In this document: piece by piece, positions 11,651-24,400 of the stretch
How positions within the stretch are numbered: position 1 is the first letter of the stretch
How the letters are laid out: each line of letters begins with the position of its first letter
Source: Hybos culiciformis
Lineage: Eukaryota > Arthropoda > Insecta > Diptera > Hybotidae
NCBI GenBank assembly: GCA_964007475.1
Contig: OZ023275.1
Coordinates: 2,542,001-2,606,000 of the forward strand
Length of the DNA: 64,000 bases
Direction: 5' to 3'
Translations under genes and position numbers: made by a program
Notes under the pieces: model-generated
Databases searched by the model: none
What the model was told of the DNA's origin: nothing
The model's input: only the letters and a program-made list of their open reading frames with translations

Positions 11651-14600
11651 TACTGACTATTATATAATTTATTCATTTTAGACCACTAAAATTTTCGGAT
11701 TTTTATTTTAACTAACTGAAAATTTTTTACTGACATGTAATACATTACTTATTAGTTTAAAAGCATTCATTCACTTAATTTTTTCTTGTGCAAACCTGTA
11801 CTCTGAGAAAAACATCACAATACTTTAACCGAGATTCAAATAAATGTACATTGTACATATGTATGCATATCTATAGTTAAAAATATAAAAATTTAAAACT
11901 AAATAATGCGCTTATGATGGAAGCACTCTAAATATTCTGAATTTTTTGTGAATTCCATGAAATTTTCATTTTTGATGAAATTTAAACAATCAGAAAATTT
12001 TAAAATAATAAATTTTTATTATTTTATACTTAGGAAGAAAATTTTATAATTTATAAGATTAGTTACGGCAAAAAAAAAATATTTATTTACACCAAAGTAC
12101 ATTTATATAAAATTTAAAATGAATATTTTTTTAATATAATAATAACCGTAGAATTAGGTGTATACTAATAACGAAATCATTGAAAATAATAAATTTTCTT
12201 TTAATTTATTTAAATGCTGACGATAGATAATGGAGCTTTGGATTATTGTTATTAAAATATAAAAAAAACTTTATAATTTTTGTAAATTCTCATTTTTTTA
12301 ATAAATTTTATTATCTTTATAAGCTCATTAAAAGTTACATAATAATTCCCAACAAAGAATTCAACCTTTAGAGGGATATGCAAATAATTGAAAGTGCAAT
12401 CTTTAATTCAAAATTTTTTCAGAAAGGAGATTTAACTTTATATTCATAATTATTATAATTATATAAATAATTAAAAATTCTAATAGAACTATAAAATTAG
12501 AAACATTAAACAGAACACTTGTTTTCCATACATAATACATGTTGTTTAAAATTTAAATGAATATTTAAGTGTGTTCATAAACAGCTGTCATAAATAAGCC
12601 ATTATACTCATTATTATAAAAATGTATTTAATTAGAAGCAAGGGTTCAATAAATGATTGAACAATATAATCTTCAAAAATTATTTTCTAAAGAAAAAAAA
12701 TTAATTTAGAAAAAAAAAAATTTACGATTGCATTTATTAATGAATTTGATGATAATATACATATCTATTTAAATTATTCTGATATCTACACTTTATATGT
12801 AAATAGAACAGGCTATTATAAATATATTTGAATATATATGAATACACAGAAAATATAATGAGTAGTATAGTAAGAACTTTAATTAAATTTTATATAATAC
12901 GATGTGCAGTATATTTTATATTATATTTCAACAATTATTCAAATATTAACATTTTATTATTTTAAAACAAAATGAAGTCATAATAATATTCACTAACTAG
13001 GGAATCAAACTAGCAATGTTTTTTAGTAGAAAAAAAAGAAAATAAAAACCCAAAAACCAAATCGAATTCAAAAATTGTTTCTATTAAATAAAGTTTTTTT
13101 TTTATCATTTTTCCACATACTGCACCACCATTATGTTATTTTCAAAATGTATAAAATATAAATATTTAAACATTTCGTTACAAAAAAAATAATATTCGAA
13201 TATAAATTATTATTATCATATCTTTTTAAAAAAAAAAGTCTGAAAAAGTTTGAATTTTATATATTTTTCGTTAAATTATTTTACATTATGTATGTATATT
13301 TTATTATTAGAATCAAATTGCCATGCAAAGCAAAACATCTTCAAAGTACCCATCAGAGATATAATTATTTGAAATATATTAGTTCCATCTAGTTCTTCTA
13401 TTTTATTTTGAAATAGTTTGCATATGCTTTGGAAAAAGGTTTCTTTTTTCAATTGAAATAAAATTGAAAAAATAAGGCTTTTAAATAAAAAAATTTAAGA
13501 AAACGTACAAAAATTCTTGCAGAATTGCATGTGCATAATTGAGTAACAAAATAATTCCAAAGCCATATATATAAAAGCTAAAATACAAAATATCGTAATG
13601 TACACATTTACGGGTAAATGTACATTTATCATAACATATATACTAAGAACAATCACAAAATTTCATTTTCTCTTCATTTCGCATCTCATTCTAATTTTTT
13701 AGACAAAAACTTGAAACATTTCATAAGTTATCGAGTTATACTTTCCCCTCTTTGAGAAATATTCACCAGTTTCTATTATCAAGCCGCAGCACATAAATTA
13801 TTATTATCTGTAACACATTTTCTTTATTTTCAAAAATTACTTATAACTATGTACATAGTAATTTTATTTTACATAACTATCAAATCATAGTTAAGCAGAA
13901 AATTTCAATTTTTCCAATAGTTATTTACAATATAACTACTTTAGTTATTTTTATTTTTTCTAAAAATTATAATATAAAATGACAAAATAACTCTTATTGC
14001 ATAAACATTAAATTAATAAAAATTAAATTGAGCTTTGTTTACTAAACAATTAAATTTTAATTTTTAAGAAAATTTCACAAACAAAAATTTTCTCCTTCCA
14101 TGCTCTTATATACGAAAAATAAAAAATAAAAAATATATTACCATTAACATTTTCATTTATTTTTCATTCTCTTAATTTTCAGTTATTCTGAGTATATAAA
14201 TAGCAAAAAAAATGTAAGAATATTTTAAATTGTTTTTCAACAAAATTTTCATATAATGATACGAACATTATACAACAATACAAAATGTTGGTATAGAAAT
14301 TTGCATAGTAAAGCATAATTCATATACAAATTCAGAAATAGAAAAAAAAAAAAAAACAATACCAAATTGCATTTTAACGAAACTTTAAACAGAGTTAACA
14401 AATTTGTTAAAAATTTTATATATGTGAGACTATATGAAAAATGTTTATGTTATATTTTAAACCCTCTCGTAATGTGACAATTATACGGATATTATTTTCA
14501 ACATTTATATTAGTAATGGTTTTTAAATTATAAGTTGATTAAATTTAATGATATTATATTATTTGATAAGATTTCTGTTGCATTTCAAAAAGGAAGTCTT

Positions 14601-15550
14601 TAAATTTAAAGTCAATAAAACGAATAGATATTTAGTTTTACGAGTCTATATCAAAAAAACTATCCGAACTTGCGACAAAGGTTGATAATCAAAATCTTTT
14701 CTTCAAACATGAATTCTTATAAGTCTGAGTTATCCACTTTCTTTGCATTTCATATTTAGCTTTATAGATTTTTAAGGCTATCAACAATATTAATTAATAC
14801 ATTAAAAAAAAAATTAATATCTACTTATACTAGATAATTTTTAAGTTATCTATTGTGTAACCAAATCCGAGAACAATGTATCAACCAAACAACCTAACAG
14901 GTGTTTTGTATATATTTTAATTAAGTCATTCTTTTCACTGTGTATCTTAACTTCTTGCACAGATTAAATGTTATTGTTGGCAATGTTTGCATTTATCGAT
15001 TCCTTGTGTTTTTTTTTTTTTTTTTAACTTTTTATGAATAAATTTTCCAAAGATAAATGAAAAAAAAAATCCTTTTTATTTGCTTGCAGCAAGAATAATT
15101 TTCCAGTAAAACGACTGAAATTCCAAGTACACAATAAACAAAAAGAATATTTAACATTTTTTAAATTAAAAAAAAAATTCTCAGGAGGAGTATACTTTTC
15201 ATCCAAAACACAAAATTTATTCAATTTAATATTTTCATTTAAATTTTTCTTTAACTTTAAATTTTCTTAAAAAAAATATGAAAAATATGTATGTAATCAG
15301 TTTCTTTCCAAAGATGATGGAAAATTTTAATATATGTATAGAAAAATTGAATTAGGTAAAATTTGAAGTTAACTAAAGTTTCAGAAGGATACTGTTAAGA
15401 TGACTTCAAATAAAAGAACTTAGATTTTTATTTTTTGTTTTGTATTTAAACTGCCCCAGCCCTTGCAACACTGAAAAAAACAACTCTATGCATGTATAAA
15501 ACGTTGCTGAAACTATATGTGTAAAACAGCATTCTCCATACAACCCGTTT
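11651..15550. other. Gene-free AT-rich DNA
   Basis: Nothing gene-like is present. The minus-strand frame at 15024-15224 is low in complexity. A T17 run lies near 15009-15025. Confidence 0.65.
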
Positions 15551-15551
15551 T

Positions 15552-15583
15552 CTATAACGCGGAACTAATCTACCGTGTTATAG
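15552..15583. repeat. Inverted repeat CTATAACGCGG / CCGTGTTATAG
   Basis: Eleven-base arms with one mismatch flank a 10-base loop. They sit in a locally GC-richer stretch (about 15450-15610) that is probably a decayed repeat. Confidence 0.4.
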
Positions 15584-18180
15584 GCTTATAGGGGGATTAC
15601 TATAATAAAAAATTGCATCAAATTTTACCACGAATAATTTCATGATATAATTATACAGAATTTACAGAATTCCAGAATTATACAGACATTTCGAATTTCA
15701 ATATAGCTTAACTTAGTAATAGGCGGTTTGCAAATCAAGGATAGGCTAAGGTTCGAAACAAAAAAATGGCTACGTTTTGTTATTTATATACATATATTAA
15801 AAACGAATTAAGAACTGAATTTAAATCTATGTATAATGTACTTTTCAAAATACTTTAATTTTCGAAATATATAAATTTATATAATGACAGAAATTTATCT
15901 GCTGCTTTTTTTCTTCAATGAAAATTTGAATACATAATTAAGTTTATGTACATACATATATGTGAAAATCATTATCATTTTCTTTTTCTTTAAACTTGTG
16001 TTAATTTCATTTCTTTACAATTCCTTTAGTTAATTACTGTTTGAACCTTCTAGCCTCTTCCTGAATTTTATTATTTCTTTTGACAGTATAATAAATATAT
16101 TATGTACCTATGTGTTTACATTTACATTGTACACAATTAAAAACATTTTTTTCCAATCGTTAACATTTAATTTAAATTATCCTTAATGAGTTTAAAAACA
16201 CTGTTGTTTTAAGCGTTGGCATAATAACAAATATTCCTTTACTTCAAAGATTGTTATTTTTAATTCAAATATTTAAGTCAGTAATTTCTTGGTCCCTTAA
16301 ATTTAGGTATATGAACGTTTTAAAAAAAAATAAATATTGTTAAACCTCTTTTTTTGTTGTAATCGTAAAAGAAAACTGTGTGCAACATTATATGTACAAG
16401 AGGTTATATATAGAATTATAAGGAAATAATATACCTTTACATTTTTAGTATATCAAAAATCTCACACATTTATTTTTATAATAGTATATATATTTCTGAT
16501 TTATTAGTGAAAGCTTTGAAGTGAAAAAAAAAATATATATAAAAAAACCTGTGTAGTTCTGAGTGAGTACCAATTTTTATTTTTATGGCTTTTAACAATG
16601 TGAAAATAAAAATAACATAAATTTTTATTACATTCTATCCACCCCATAAAAAAAAGTACATATTTTTTTTCCTAACAAGGATAATATTTAAAGTTTCTTT
16701 TGCAAAAAAAAAAGGATATATAACTTGAAGTTTAGGTGCCATCATTTTTCTTATTTCGCATAATTTAAAAGTAATGAGTTGAATTTTTTTTTTCATCTTA
16801 CACTATACAAACTTTTCAAAAACTAATAAAATAGTCCGTCTTTAAAGTTAACTCCTCCTTATACAATATATTTGATAAACAAATTATGTTCTTTATAAAT
16901 TTTTTTTTTAAGTTAATAAAGAAAATTATATGAAAGTAAGCTCAAAGCTGCTTTTAATAAAAGTCTATTAGTACTACAAATATTTTTCTTTCTTTCTAAT
17001 TTAACAACTTTAAGGCCAATTCATATCAGTCATTTCACCGGCACGTTATTTCAGTAAAAAAAACTATCGTTTTTTAAAATGAACTGTCAACGAACCGTCA
17101 AAATTAAATTACTTTTCAATGATTCACTACATTTAAGAGCCAACCAGAACAGAGTCAAATTATTAAATAAAAGTTTAAGAAAAACCTCAACCAATTTAAA
17201 TAAAATTGTCATGAATTATTATTTAAGTTTTAATTAATTTCAAAAGTATGAAAATGGATAAACTTTTTATAATTAATAATTTTGTTTTTATTTCTATATT
17301 TTTATTTTTTTTTTGCATTTTTTATTATTAGTTTATTATTTCTTTCTCATAAACTCAAATCTTTATATTTTATACAACACTAGAATGTGATAATGAACTA
17401 AAAATATTTTTAATAATTTCATTTTTCAGGCAACATAAAAAATTATTATTTTATTTCTTTGAGTTCTTGTCAAGTTAGTTTTATAATGATTTTTCTTTTT
17501 AAAAAAAAAAACTTTAGAAAAATATAGAAAATATTATAATATTTTAAGTGCTTATGTGGGAAGAAAAGTACATATTTTTTTTTTATGTAACTTGGTCATT
17601 TAAAGTTTTCACTATTTATTTTTATATTTTTAACACTATACACAATTATTATTTTTCCCTTTAAATTTTAAAGCTGTTTTGAATATTTTTATTTTCAGAT
17701 TATGAAAACTTTTGTTATTTTGGTATTCCAGAAAAACGATAAGATAATAAATAAATTCAATATGCTCGTGTAATAGAGCTATTTTTCTTGAAGCAATACC
17801 GTTCGAATGTAAAGTTAATTACTTGGAGCTGCTTAACATTTCATTAGACAGATTTTGGTATTTGAAACAAATGCATAGGAGTTGAATACATGTCAAAAAG
17901 AATTGCGTAGAAAAATAGAGAATCTGTTTGTTTCTTTGAAAAAGAATTTATTAAGGAAAATGACAAGAAGAAGATAGATTCACTTTAAGAGCAATAAATT
18001 TGAAAGGAAAAATTATAAAGCCAGATTATTATATTTTTAAACGTCAACTTGTGTTATTGTTGTATAGTAGAATAAAATAAATTGTATTTTAAACTGAATT
18101 TTTCGCTTTTTTTTTATTTGGCATGGCAATAAGGAAAATTATGTTGAGATTATTGGTACAATTTTTGAAAGAATCTTACA
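15584..18180. other. Gene-free AT-rich DNA
   Basis: I see no supported gene. A GC-richer piece at about 17012-17135, beginning AAGGCCAATTCATATCAGTC, resembles the edge of a MITE in style, but I could not find a convincing matching arm. Confidence 0.55.
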
Positions 18181-18185
18181 ATCTA

Positions 18186-18400
18186 AATTGTGTCGCATGC
18201 TCCTCTTAAATTATTTAAGTTAAATTTAAGCGTAAATTTTATGTTAAGTTAAAGTTAACTTTAAATTATGCTGTAGTCCTGGATATGTTTAGGTTAAGTT
18301 TAATTTTTTATTTCAACTTAAATTTAAATTAAGTTTAGGTTAATTTTAATTAAAATTTAGGTTTAATTTAAGCTAAATTTAAGTTAAGTTTCATTTATAC
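18186..18400. repeat. Degenerate TTAAGTT/TTTAGGTTAA-rich tract
   Basis: Variants of TTAAGTTAAATTTAAG, TTTAGGTTAAGTTTAA and TTAAATTAAGTTTAGG recur through about 215 bp. It includes a 14-bp perfect palindrome, TAAAGTTAACTTTA, at 18250-18263. The period is not fixed, so this is cryptic simple sequence rather than a clean tandem array. Confidence 0.5.
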
Positions 18401-20009
18401 ATTTTCCTGTTATCGACAAAAAAAAACACAAAACTATAAATTCCTTTAATCACGCAGCATTATTATCGGCTAATACTATTTTAATTAATTAAAAAAAATA
18501 CTTAGAGGCACTAAAACAAAAAATGTAATTTTTCTATTTAAGTTCAACATCAAATATAAGTATTTCCTGCTATTATATACGCTAACACCGCAATAAAAAA
18601 AGTAATATTACATTAAAAAAATTAAAATACAAAAAAAAAAAAACGCAAAATGAAAACAAGAGCATAAACAAAACATAAAATAAATAAAACTAACTGCTTG
18701 TCCTCGAAATATATAAATTATTCATTCAACAAATTATTTTAAATGCAGATAAATTTTAAAATAGAAAAAAAAAAAAACGAGGAGAGTCTTAAAAAATATA
18801 TAAAAAAAAAAATAAAAATAAAAAAATAAAAATTTCGTTTTCCTTTTTTTCTTTCATTTTCTGTTTTTGCTAGAAATTTATATAATATTAATTCACATAA
18901 ATTTAAAGACATAATAAAATTCCCTACAATAATATTTTGTTGCAAAAATCATAAAATATAAATAATAATAAAAAAAAAAAAAATTAATTAAAATGTCAGA
19001 AATATTAAAACTGTGTTATTAAATAAATTTTGAAGTGACACTTAAAAAAAAAGCATATTTCAAAAGAAAATTTACATAATCAAAAAAAAAGCGGAAAAAT
19101 AAATAAATATATGTATGTTGTGTGTACCCAAAAAATGAAAAAAAAAAAAATTATTCCGGGGATATTTTATGTCCATCCATGTTTCAAATTACAATCTCGT
19201 TATGCATCATTTAAAAAATCATGTACCGCGCTTATAATTTTTTCAATCTCATTTATCATAAGTTTTTTCTTTTTTTTATTATTTATTTATTTATTTTTCT
19301 TCTTTTTTTTTTTTGAAAGAAATTCTACAAACAGCTGTCATCTTTTATTTTATATTTATTTCATATCAAGTTATTATTTGTTTATTATTGTAAATATTAT
19401 TATTATTTTTCTCTCGAAAATCTATATATAAATAATAATGACATTTAGGTGGTACATTAGAGATATTTTGTTAAGTCTTCGATGAGCGACATCGAAAAGT
19501 CAAGTAAAATTTTCAATTGAGGATAGACTTTTGAATACAAAAGTGTACAAAAGTGAGAAAAAAAAAATTGTATATTTTCTATTTGTACACTTAGTCGAAT
19601 ATTGGTGGCACTAAGTTTAATATAAAATTTTTTCTAGAATTTTGCATTAAGGTTTTTTTTGAAACTGAATATACTATTAATAATAAATTTCTTCCTGGGT
19701 AGTTCCGCGGTAACTGGCCGATTCGATGTTACCACACTTTTTTGGGCATTACAGTATAAATATTAATAATTTTAATCTTGAAAATACATTATATAAATTA
19801 TTACCATTTAGGACAAATAAAATATATGTTTAATATTGAAAATTAAAATTGTTATTTTATTGTCCAATAAATGCTTCATAAATTTTATTAATAAAAAAAA
19901 ACTGTAAAATATTCTCTAAAATTTAAAAAAAGTGGAGAAAATTCAAATATTAGTTTTTTCTATTATTTTATTAGTGATTCAGTAAGTATTTCAAAATTCT
20001 TAGAATTAC
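18401..20009. other. Gene-free AT-rich DNA left of the foldback cluster
   Basis: Frames at 18739-18945 (minus) and 19111-19431 (plus, 106 codons) are built from poly-F, poly-K and poly-I tracts and are not credible genes. A slightly GC-richer piece near 19690-19750 contains GGTAAC and GTTACC in inverted order, but nothing recognisable. Confidence 0.65.
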
Positions 20010-20630
20010 GTAAAAAAAAAACACACGAAGCAGTCAAAGGAACTGCCGAAAGAAGTTAAAATACTTAAAAACTTTAAACTATAAAATAACAATGGCAAAA
20101 AATATGGGCTGCTCAGTACAAAATGTGTAAGCTAAAATAAAAATCATTTTTATTGAAGGCATGATTTTCTATTAATTTTAAATAAAAAATAAAAAGTAAC
20201 AATAGAAAATCATGCCTTCAATTAAAATGATTTTTACTTCAATTTACATTTTGTACTGACCAGCCAACATCATTTCGTCTGATGAGAAATGAAACAACGT
20301 ATGACATTTATACGTCATTATTTGACAATAGCACCATTCGATTCCTCGTACTCGATTTTATAAGTACAACTACTTTGCAATATTCTTAATGTTGATTAAA
20401 ATGTGTTTTTTAGATGAAAATTGTACGCTACTTGATATTTTTTCATACGTTTTTTTAATTTTCAAAACTTTAAATTCAAATTACTCGAAACTATACTTTT
20501 ATTATACGTTGTTTCATTTCTGAGCAGGCGATTTGTAGCCACTGTTATTTCATAGTTTAAGTATTAACTTTTTTTTAAGTATTAACTTCTTTCGGCTGTT
20601 CCTATGACTGCTTCGTGTGTTTTTTTTTAC
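20010..20630. mobile_element. Nested foldback (inverted-repeat) element, about 620 bp
   Basis: Outer arms: 20010-20096, starting GTAAAAAAAAAACACACGAA, pairs with 20538-20630, ending TTCGTGTGTTTTTTTTTAC. Shared words include CACACGAAGCAGTC, GCCGAAAGAAGTTAA and ATACTTAAA. Inner arms: 20107-20174 and 20201-20265 form a near-perfect hairpin (CAGTACAAAATGT and AAGGCATGATTTTCTATT with their complements) around a 26-base loop. A third pair, AGAAATGAAACAACGTAT at 20285-20302 and its complement at 20504-20521, continues the outer arm. The simplest reading is that the inner hairpin interrupts the left arm just after GCTGCTCAG. There is no coding sequence and no clear target duplication. It could be a foldback transposon or a MITE within a MITE. 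Confidence 0.8.
20107..20265. repeat. Inner long hairpin of the foldback element
   Basis: The arms are about 65 bp each, with a handful of differences and a 26-base A/T-rich loop. If transcribed on either strand, the RNA would form a long duplex resembling the hpRNA precursors that insects dice into siRNAs. Transcription is not shown by the sequence; this is structural inference only. Confidence 0.75.
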
Positions 20631-20640
20631 ATTTTGAGCC

Positions 20641-20830
20641 GTTCTATCCTGGTTCTTTCCTTGTTCTATCATTGTTCTATCCTTGTTCTATCCTTGTTCT
20701 ATCCTTGTTCGATCCTTGTTCTATCCTTGTTCTATCCTTGTTCTATCCTTGTTCTATCCATGTTCTATCCTTGTTCTATCCTTGTTCTATCCTTGTTCTA
20801 TCCTTGTTCTATCATTTTTCTATCGTTGTT
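20641..20830. repeat. 11-bp minisatellite, about 17 units
   Basis: TTCTATCCTTG repeats head to tail with few variants (TTCGATCCTTG, TTCTATCCATG, TTCTATCATTG). Because 11 is not a multiple of three, all frames read through the same peptide cycle of SLFYPCSILVL, which explains the overlapping 99- and 164-codon frames here. Those frames are a by-product of the array, not genes. The array abuts the right end of the foldback element. Confidence 0.92.
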
Positions 20831-20835
20831 CCCTA

Positions 20836-20940
20836 CCGTAGCTCCCTACCCAAAATTTTTCATTATTTCACCGGACCTACCTATTTTAAAAAAAATTTTT
20901 TTTCTATATTTTGAAAAACTTAGCCGTGGCTCCCTACCCA
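20836..20940. repeat. 17-bp direct repeat bridging the two minisatellites
   Basis: CCGTAGCTCCCTACCCA at 20836-20852 recurs as CCGTGGCTCCCTACCCA at 20924-20940, one mismatch, 88 bp apart. The first copy ends the 11-bp array and the second starts the 12-bp array. Confidence 0.75.
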
Positions 20941-20943
20941 CCG

Positions 20944-21074
20944 TCACTTCCACCCACACTTACGGCCTCACTTCCGCCCTCACTTCCGCCCTCACTTCCG
21001 CCCTCACTTCCGCCCTCACCACCACCCTCACTTCCGCCCTCACTTCCGACCCACTTCCGCCCTCACTTCCGCCC
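20944..21074. repeat. 12-bp C-rich minisatellite, about 11 units
   Basis: TCACTTCCGCCC repeats about eleven times, with variants TCACTTCCACCC, TCACCACCACCC and one shortened unit. It is strongly C rich on the plus strand, in sharp contrast with its A+T-rich surroundings. Because 12 is a multiple of three, one frame reads an S/L/P-type cycle; no start, domain or context makes that a gene. Confidence 0.92.
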
Positions 21075-21303
21075 AAATTATTTTGTTTTTATAAATGACA
21101 AATTATTATTTAGCGAGTGGACCACTTATTTTTTTGAGTATTCAAACGGTACAGCATTTCGCTTTTTTTCGAACTACAAATTCGAATGAGTACAATAATT
21201 TTTACCCCCTACAGAATTACTCAATTATACCATACAACGCGCCTAAAGAAGTATTAACTTCAAAAAAAAAACAAGTAATTAAATCACGAATTCAGTTGGC
21301 TAA

Positions 21304-21476
21304 AGCCCGGTTTTCACAATCTAATTACACTTTGTCCAAGTTACTTTGATCAAAGTGAGTTGAGCAGCGTCCTACTCAACTTTGATCCAAGTTGACTCTG
21401 ACACCCTATCTACACAATCAAAAAGAGCGTCCAAGTCGATTTAGTCAAAAAGTACTTAGATTATGAAAACCGGGCT
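21304..21476. mobile_element. MITE with AGCCCGGTTTTC ends, 173 bp
   Basis: AGCCCGGTTTTCACAATCTA at the left end is matched by TAGATTATGAAAACCGGGCT at the right (one mismatch). Inside, copies of the words TCCAAGTT and CTTTGATC recur, including the palindrome ACTTTGATCAAAGT. No coding capacity and no certain target duplication. Confidence 0.75.
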
Positions 21477-24400
21477 CAAGTAAATTTAAACGGGTTGTGA
21501 ACATTATTTAAAAATTTTCTATAAGACACACATATTTTGTCATTAACGTGGATAGTATTTTTTAATTAAAATAATAAAAAATTTGTTTTATAATTTAATT
21601 GATTAAAAATTTTATTTATTACGAATTTTTTTCAATAAATTAAGGAAAAACAGTTTTCTTGTCATTACCGTGGTGTCATAAACTCTTTGAAAAACCAAAA
21701 AATACGTGTTCCCTTTGACAACAAGTCTGAAACTATCTGAAGCATCCGACAAGTACTGATTTAAGTCTCAAAAATATATTTTTTTAATTTACATTTTTTA
21801 TTTTATTTTCCGCCAGTTTCCGTGGAATTACCCTACTAGCTACTACTATTCAATTTTCTCGCTTAATAATAATATGTACTCTTCGATTTCTTTTGTTCAA
21901 AATTTTCAAAACTGATTGGCTTTAACATTAAAAACTTCATTCTTTTTTCTCAAGGAAAATAATATTCACGTGTCAAAAAGAAAATCGATAACATAAATGA
22001 AATATGCTTAATTTATCTTCTTTTTTTTTCCCCAAAATTCAACAATCACTGTCATTGCTGGAATTATCAAGGGGTTACAAAGAAAAACATGAAAATACTC
22101 TAAAATAAATTTTCTTAACAACAACATCATCGTCGTCGTCGTCGTCGTTCATTCGTACAAATAATATAATAAAAAAATAAAAAAAAAGCATATTCATGTT
22201 AAACAAGTTAATAAAATTTTAAATTGCACACAATATTAAGGTAATACTTTATATATGTTTTATATTTTATGTTATTTTTTATTATTTTTATACTGGGTAT
22301 GTACATTTTTACCAAGTACATACATTCATTGAATTTAATATGTCAATAAAAAATATAAGCTTGGTCATTTTACAAATTAATAATGACAAATAATATTTCA
22401 ATATAAGAAAATATTGAGTACATTATATTATTTGGTTTTATTTATTTATTATATTTTGGGAGCTTCTTCAACTAAATTGGACTGAGCCATTCTGAATAAT
22501 TATTGAAACTTTCAAGCAAATTTAAATAACCCTTGCTTTTAGTATGACCATTAGTGAAATTGAGTTCAAATGTGTAATGAAAATCTTATTACTATGATTT
22601 TATCTAGAGCTTATAAAAAACAATTGCTGGTGAGAGCCAAATTTTAGAAATTACAAAAAAACAAATAAAAAATTATGCATTCAATTTACAAAAAGATATT
22701 AATACAACATTTTTTACTAAATTCAATTATTACAGAAGATTTATAACTTTATTTGTATATCTGCGCTAACAATTGCTTAATTACCTAGCAGGTGTAAATT
22801 TGTGATTAGCTCTCATTATTTTTTAAAACTTTTCATTCAGCAGAAAATTTGTAATTTGTTTTTATTGTTTTAATGTTTAATGACCATTGTCCGATGTTAA
22901 GTTTGGGTAAATCTTCATTTGAAGGTTGAAATGTTTTTATTTTAAATCTAAAATCGTTTTTTTTTTTTCTGTAATCTAATTTTATAAATGCAATGATTTT
23001 CATTTATTTTTCGATATCCTGACAAAAAATGCAAGCAATCATTGACAAATTATTCTATTGACCAAATACAATTATTTGAAATAAAAGAATGATTTTTTTT
23101 TGTAACTGAAGGTGAACGACTATGAATCTGTATATTTAACTTTCTATCGTAGAATATTTATAATATATAATTGCAGTTTTTTTAGGACACTTGGGTGGGT
23201 CGAGAACAAACTCTTAAACACTGAAAACAAAATTATTCTAAAATTAAGAACTGAAATATGATCAACAAACATATTATCTTATTTAAACAAATCTAATTTC
23301 CTGTTTACGAAATTTTCTAAATTATTCTTTAAAACAAAAATAATGGTTTTTATAATGAAATTTATATCAAATAAATAAAGTCAATTCTAAACTTTCAGGC
23401 GTTGGTTTTCATTTACATTCAGTTAAGTATATCTAATGGTATATTAGGTATGGACACCAATTAAATACATAATATATGTACGTGTATATATACAATGAGA
23501 ATGAGACCATAACAACAACATTATACCCATAAAGGTGTTACGTTACACGTATTTAAACAATTAGCTTTTTTGTTTTTTATCCTTTGCAACAATATTTTTC
23601 TCTTACCAATTGAGTTTTAAAATGCAATGAATTAAGGTTCTTTGGCAATTTAATTTAATAGATAAATTTAGAAATAAATGACATTACTACATACTCATAT
23701 AAAACTTTAAATGTTGGTTCCTTTCCTTTGTGTGTATACATACTTTTAGATTGAAACCGTATTGCGAGATTGATAAAAATTCAAATTATGTATCCATTTA
23801 ATGAAATTGAAGTGTACTGTATTTCCTTTTATGCATTCTGTATTTTGCAATGATTTCTATATTTAGAAAACATTATTTGTTCATTTGCCTTAAATTGGAT
23901 TTTCTTTTTATATTCTTTTGAATAATTAAAAAATAGAAAGTAAAAAAAAAAGGAAATTTATTTTTCCCATTGTGAGAAATGTAATATATCTTCTTAACAC
24001 TTATTGCTATTTCAAAATAATAATTCCTCTATTTATCATATACCTTAAAAATTATGCAAATTCTTATGCGAAAAATCTTTTAACAGCAGCAGTGTTATCT
24101 AACTTCATTTCGATATAAAAGATATTTATAAATTTTTTTTTGTTAATTTCTTTCTTTCATTTTTGTTTAATTTTTTATTTTTATTTTTTTTTTCTTATTT
24201 CTTCATAACAATGGGTTTTCTTCGCTCTTTTGGAAGCTATAATGAAATAAAAGTTTTTAAGTGCTTTTTACGATTCCGTGCGCGCCCATCGTTTTCCATA
24301 AAAATTAAATAATGAGAAAAAAACAAAATATTCCAAATATTATAAATTTAAAACGATCTGATAAAAAATTATGTTCCTTTGAGATCCTGTGAAGTTTGAA

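Noticed and set aside
15725..15765. GGTTCGAAAC as the T-arm of a tRNA
   Set aside because: No acceptor stem, D-arm or A box can be built around it.
19111..19431. 106-codon frame with a hydrophobic centre as a membrane protein
   Set aside because: The hydrophobic part is encoded by poly-T runs (F/L/I), so membrane-like character is a composition artefact.
20604..21098. The longest open frame in the window (164 codons) and its overlapping partners as genes
   Set aside because: They run through the 11-bp and 12-bp tandem arrays. The peptide periodicity follows from the repeat lengths, and several frames are open at once.
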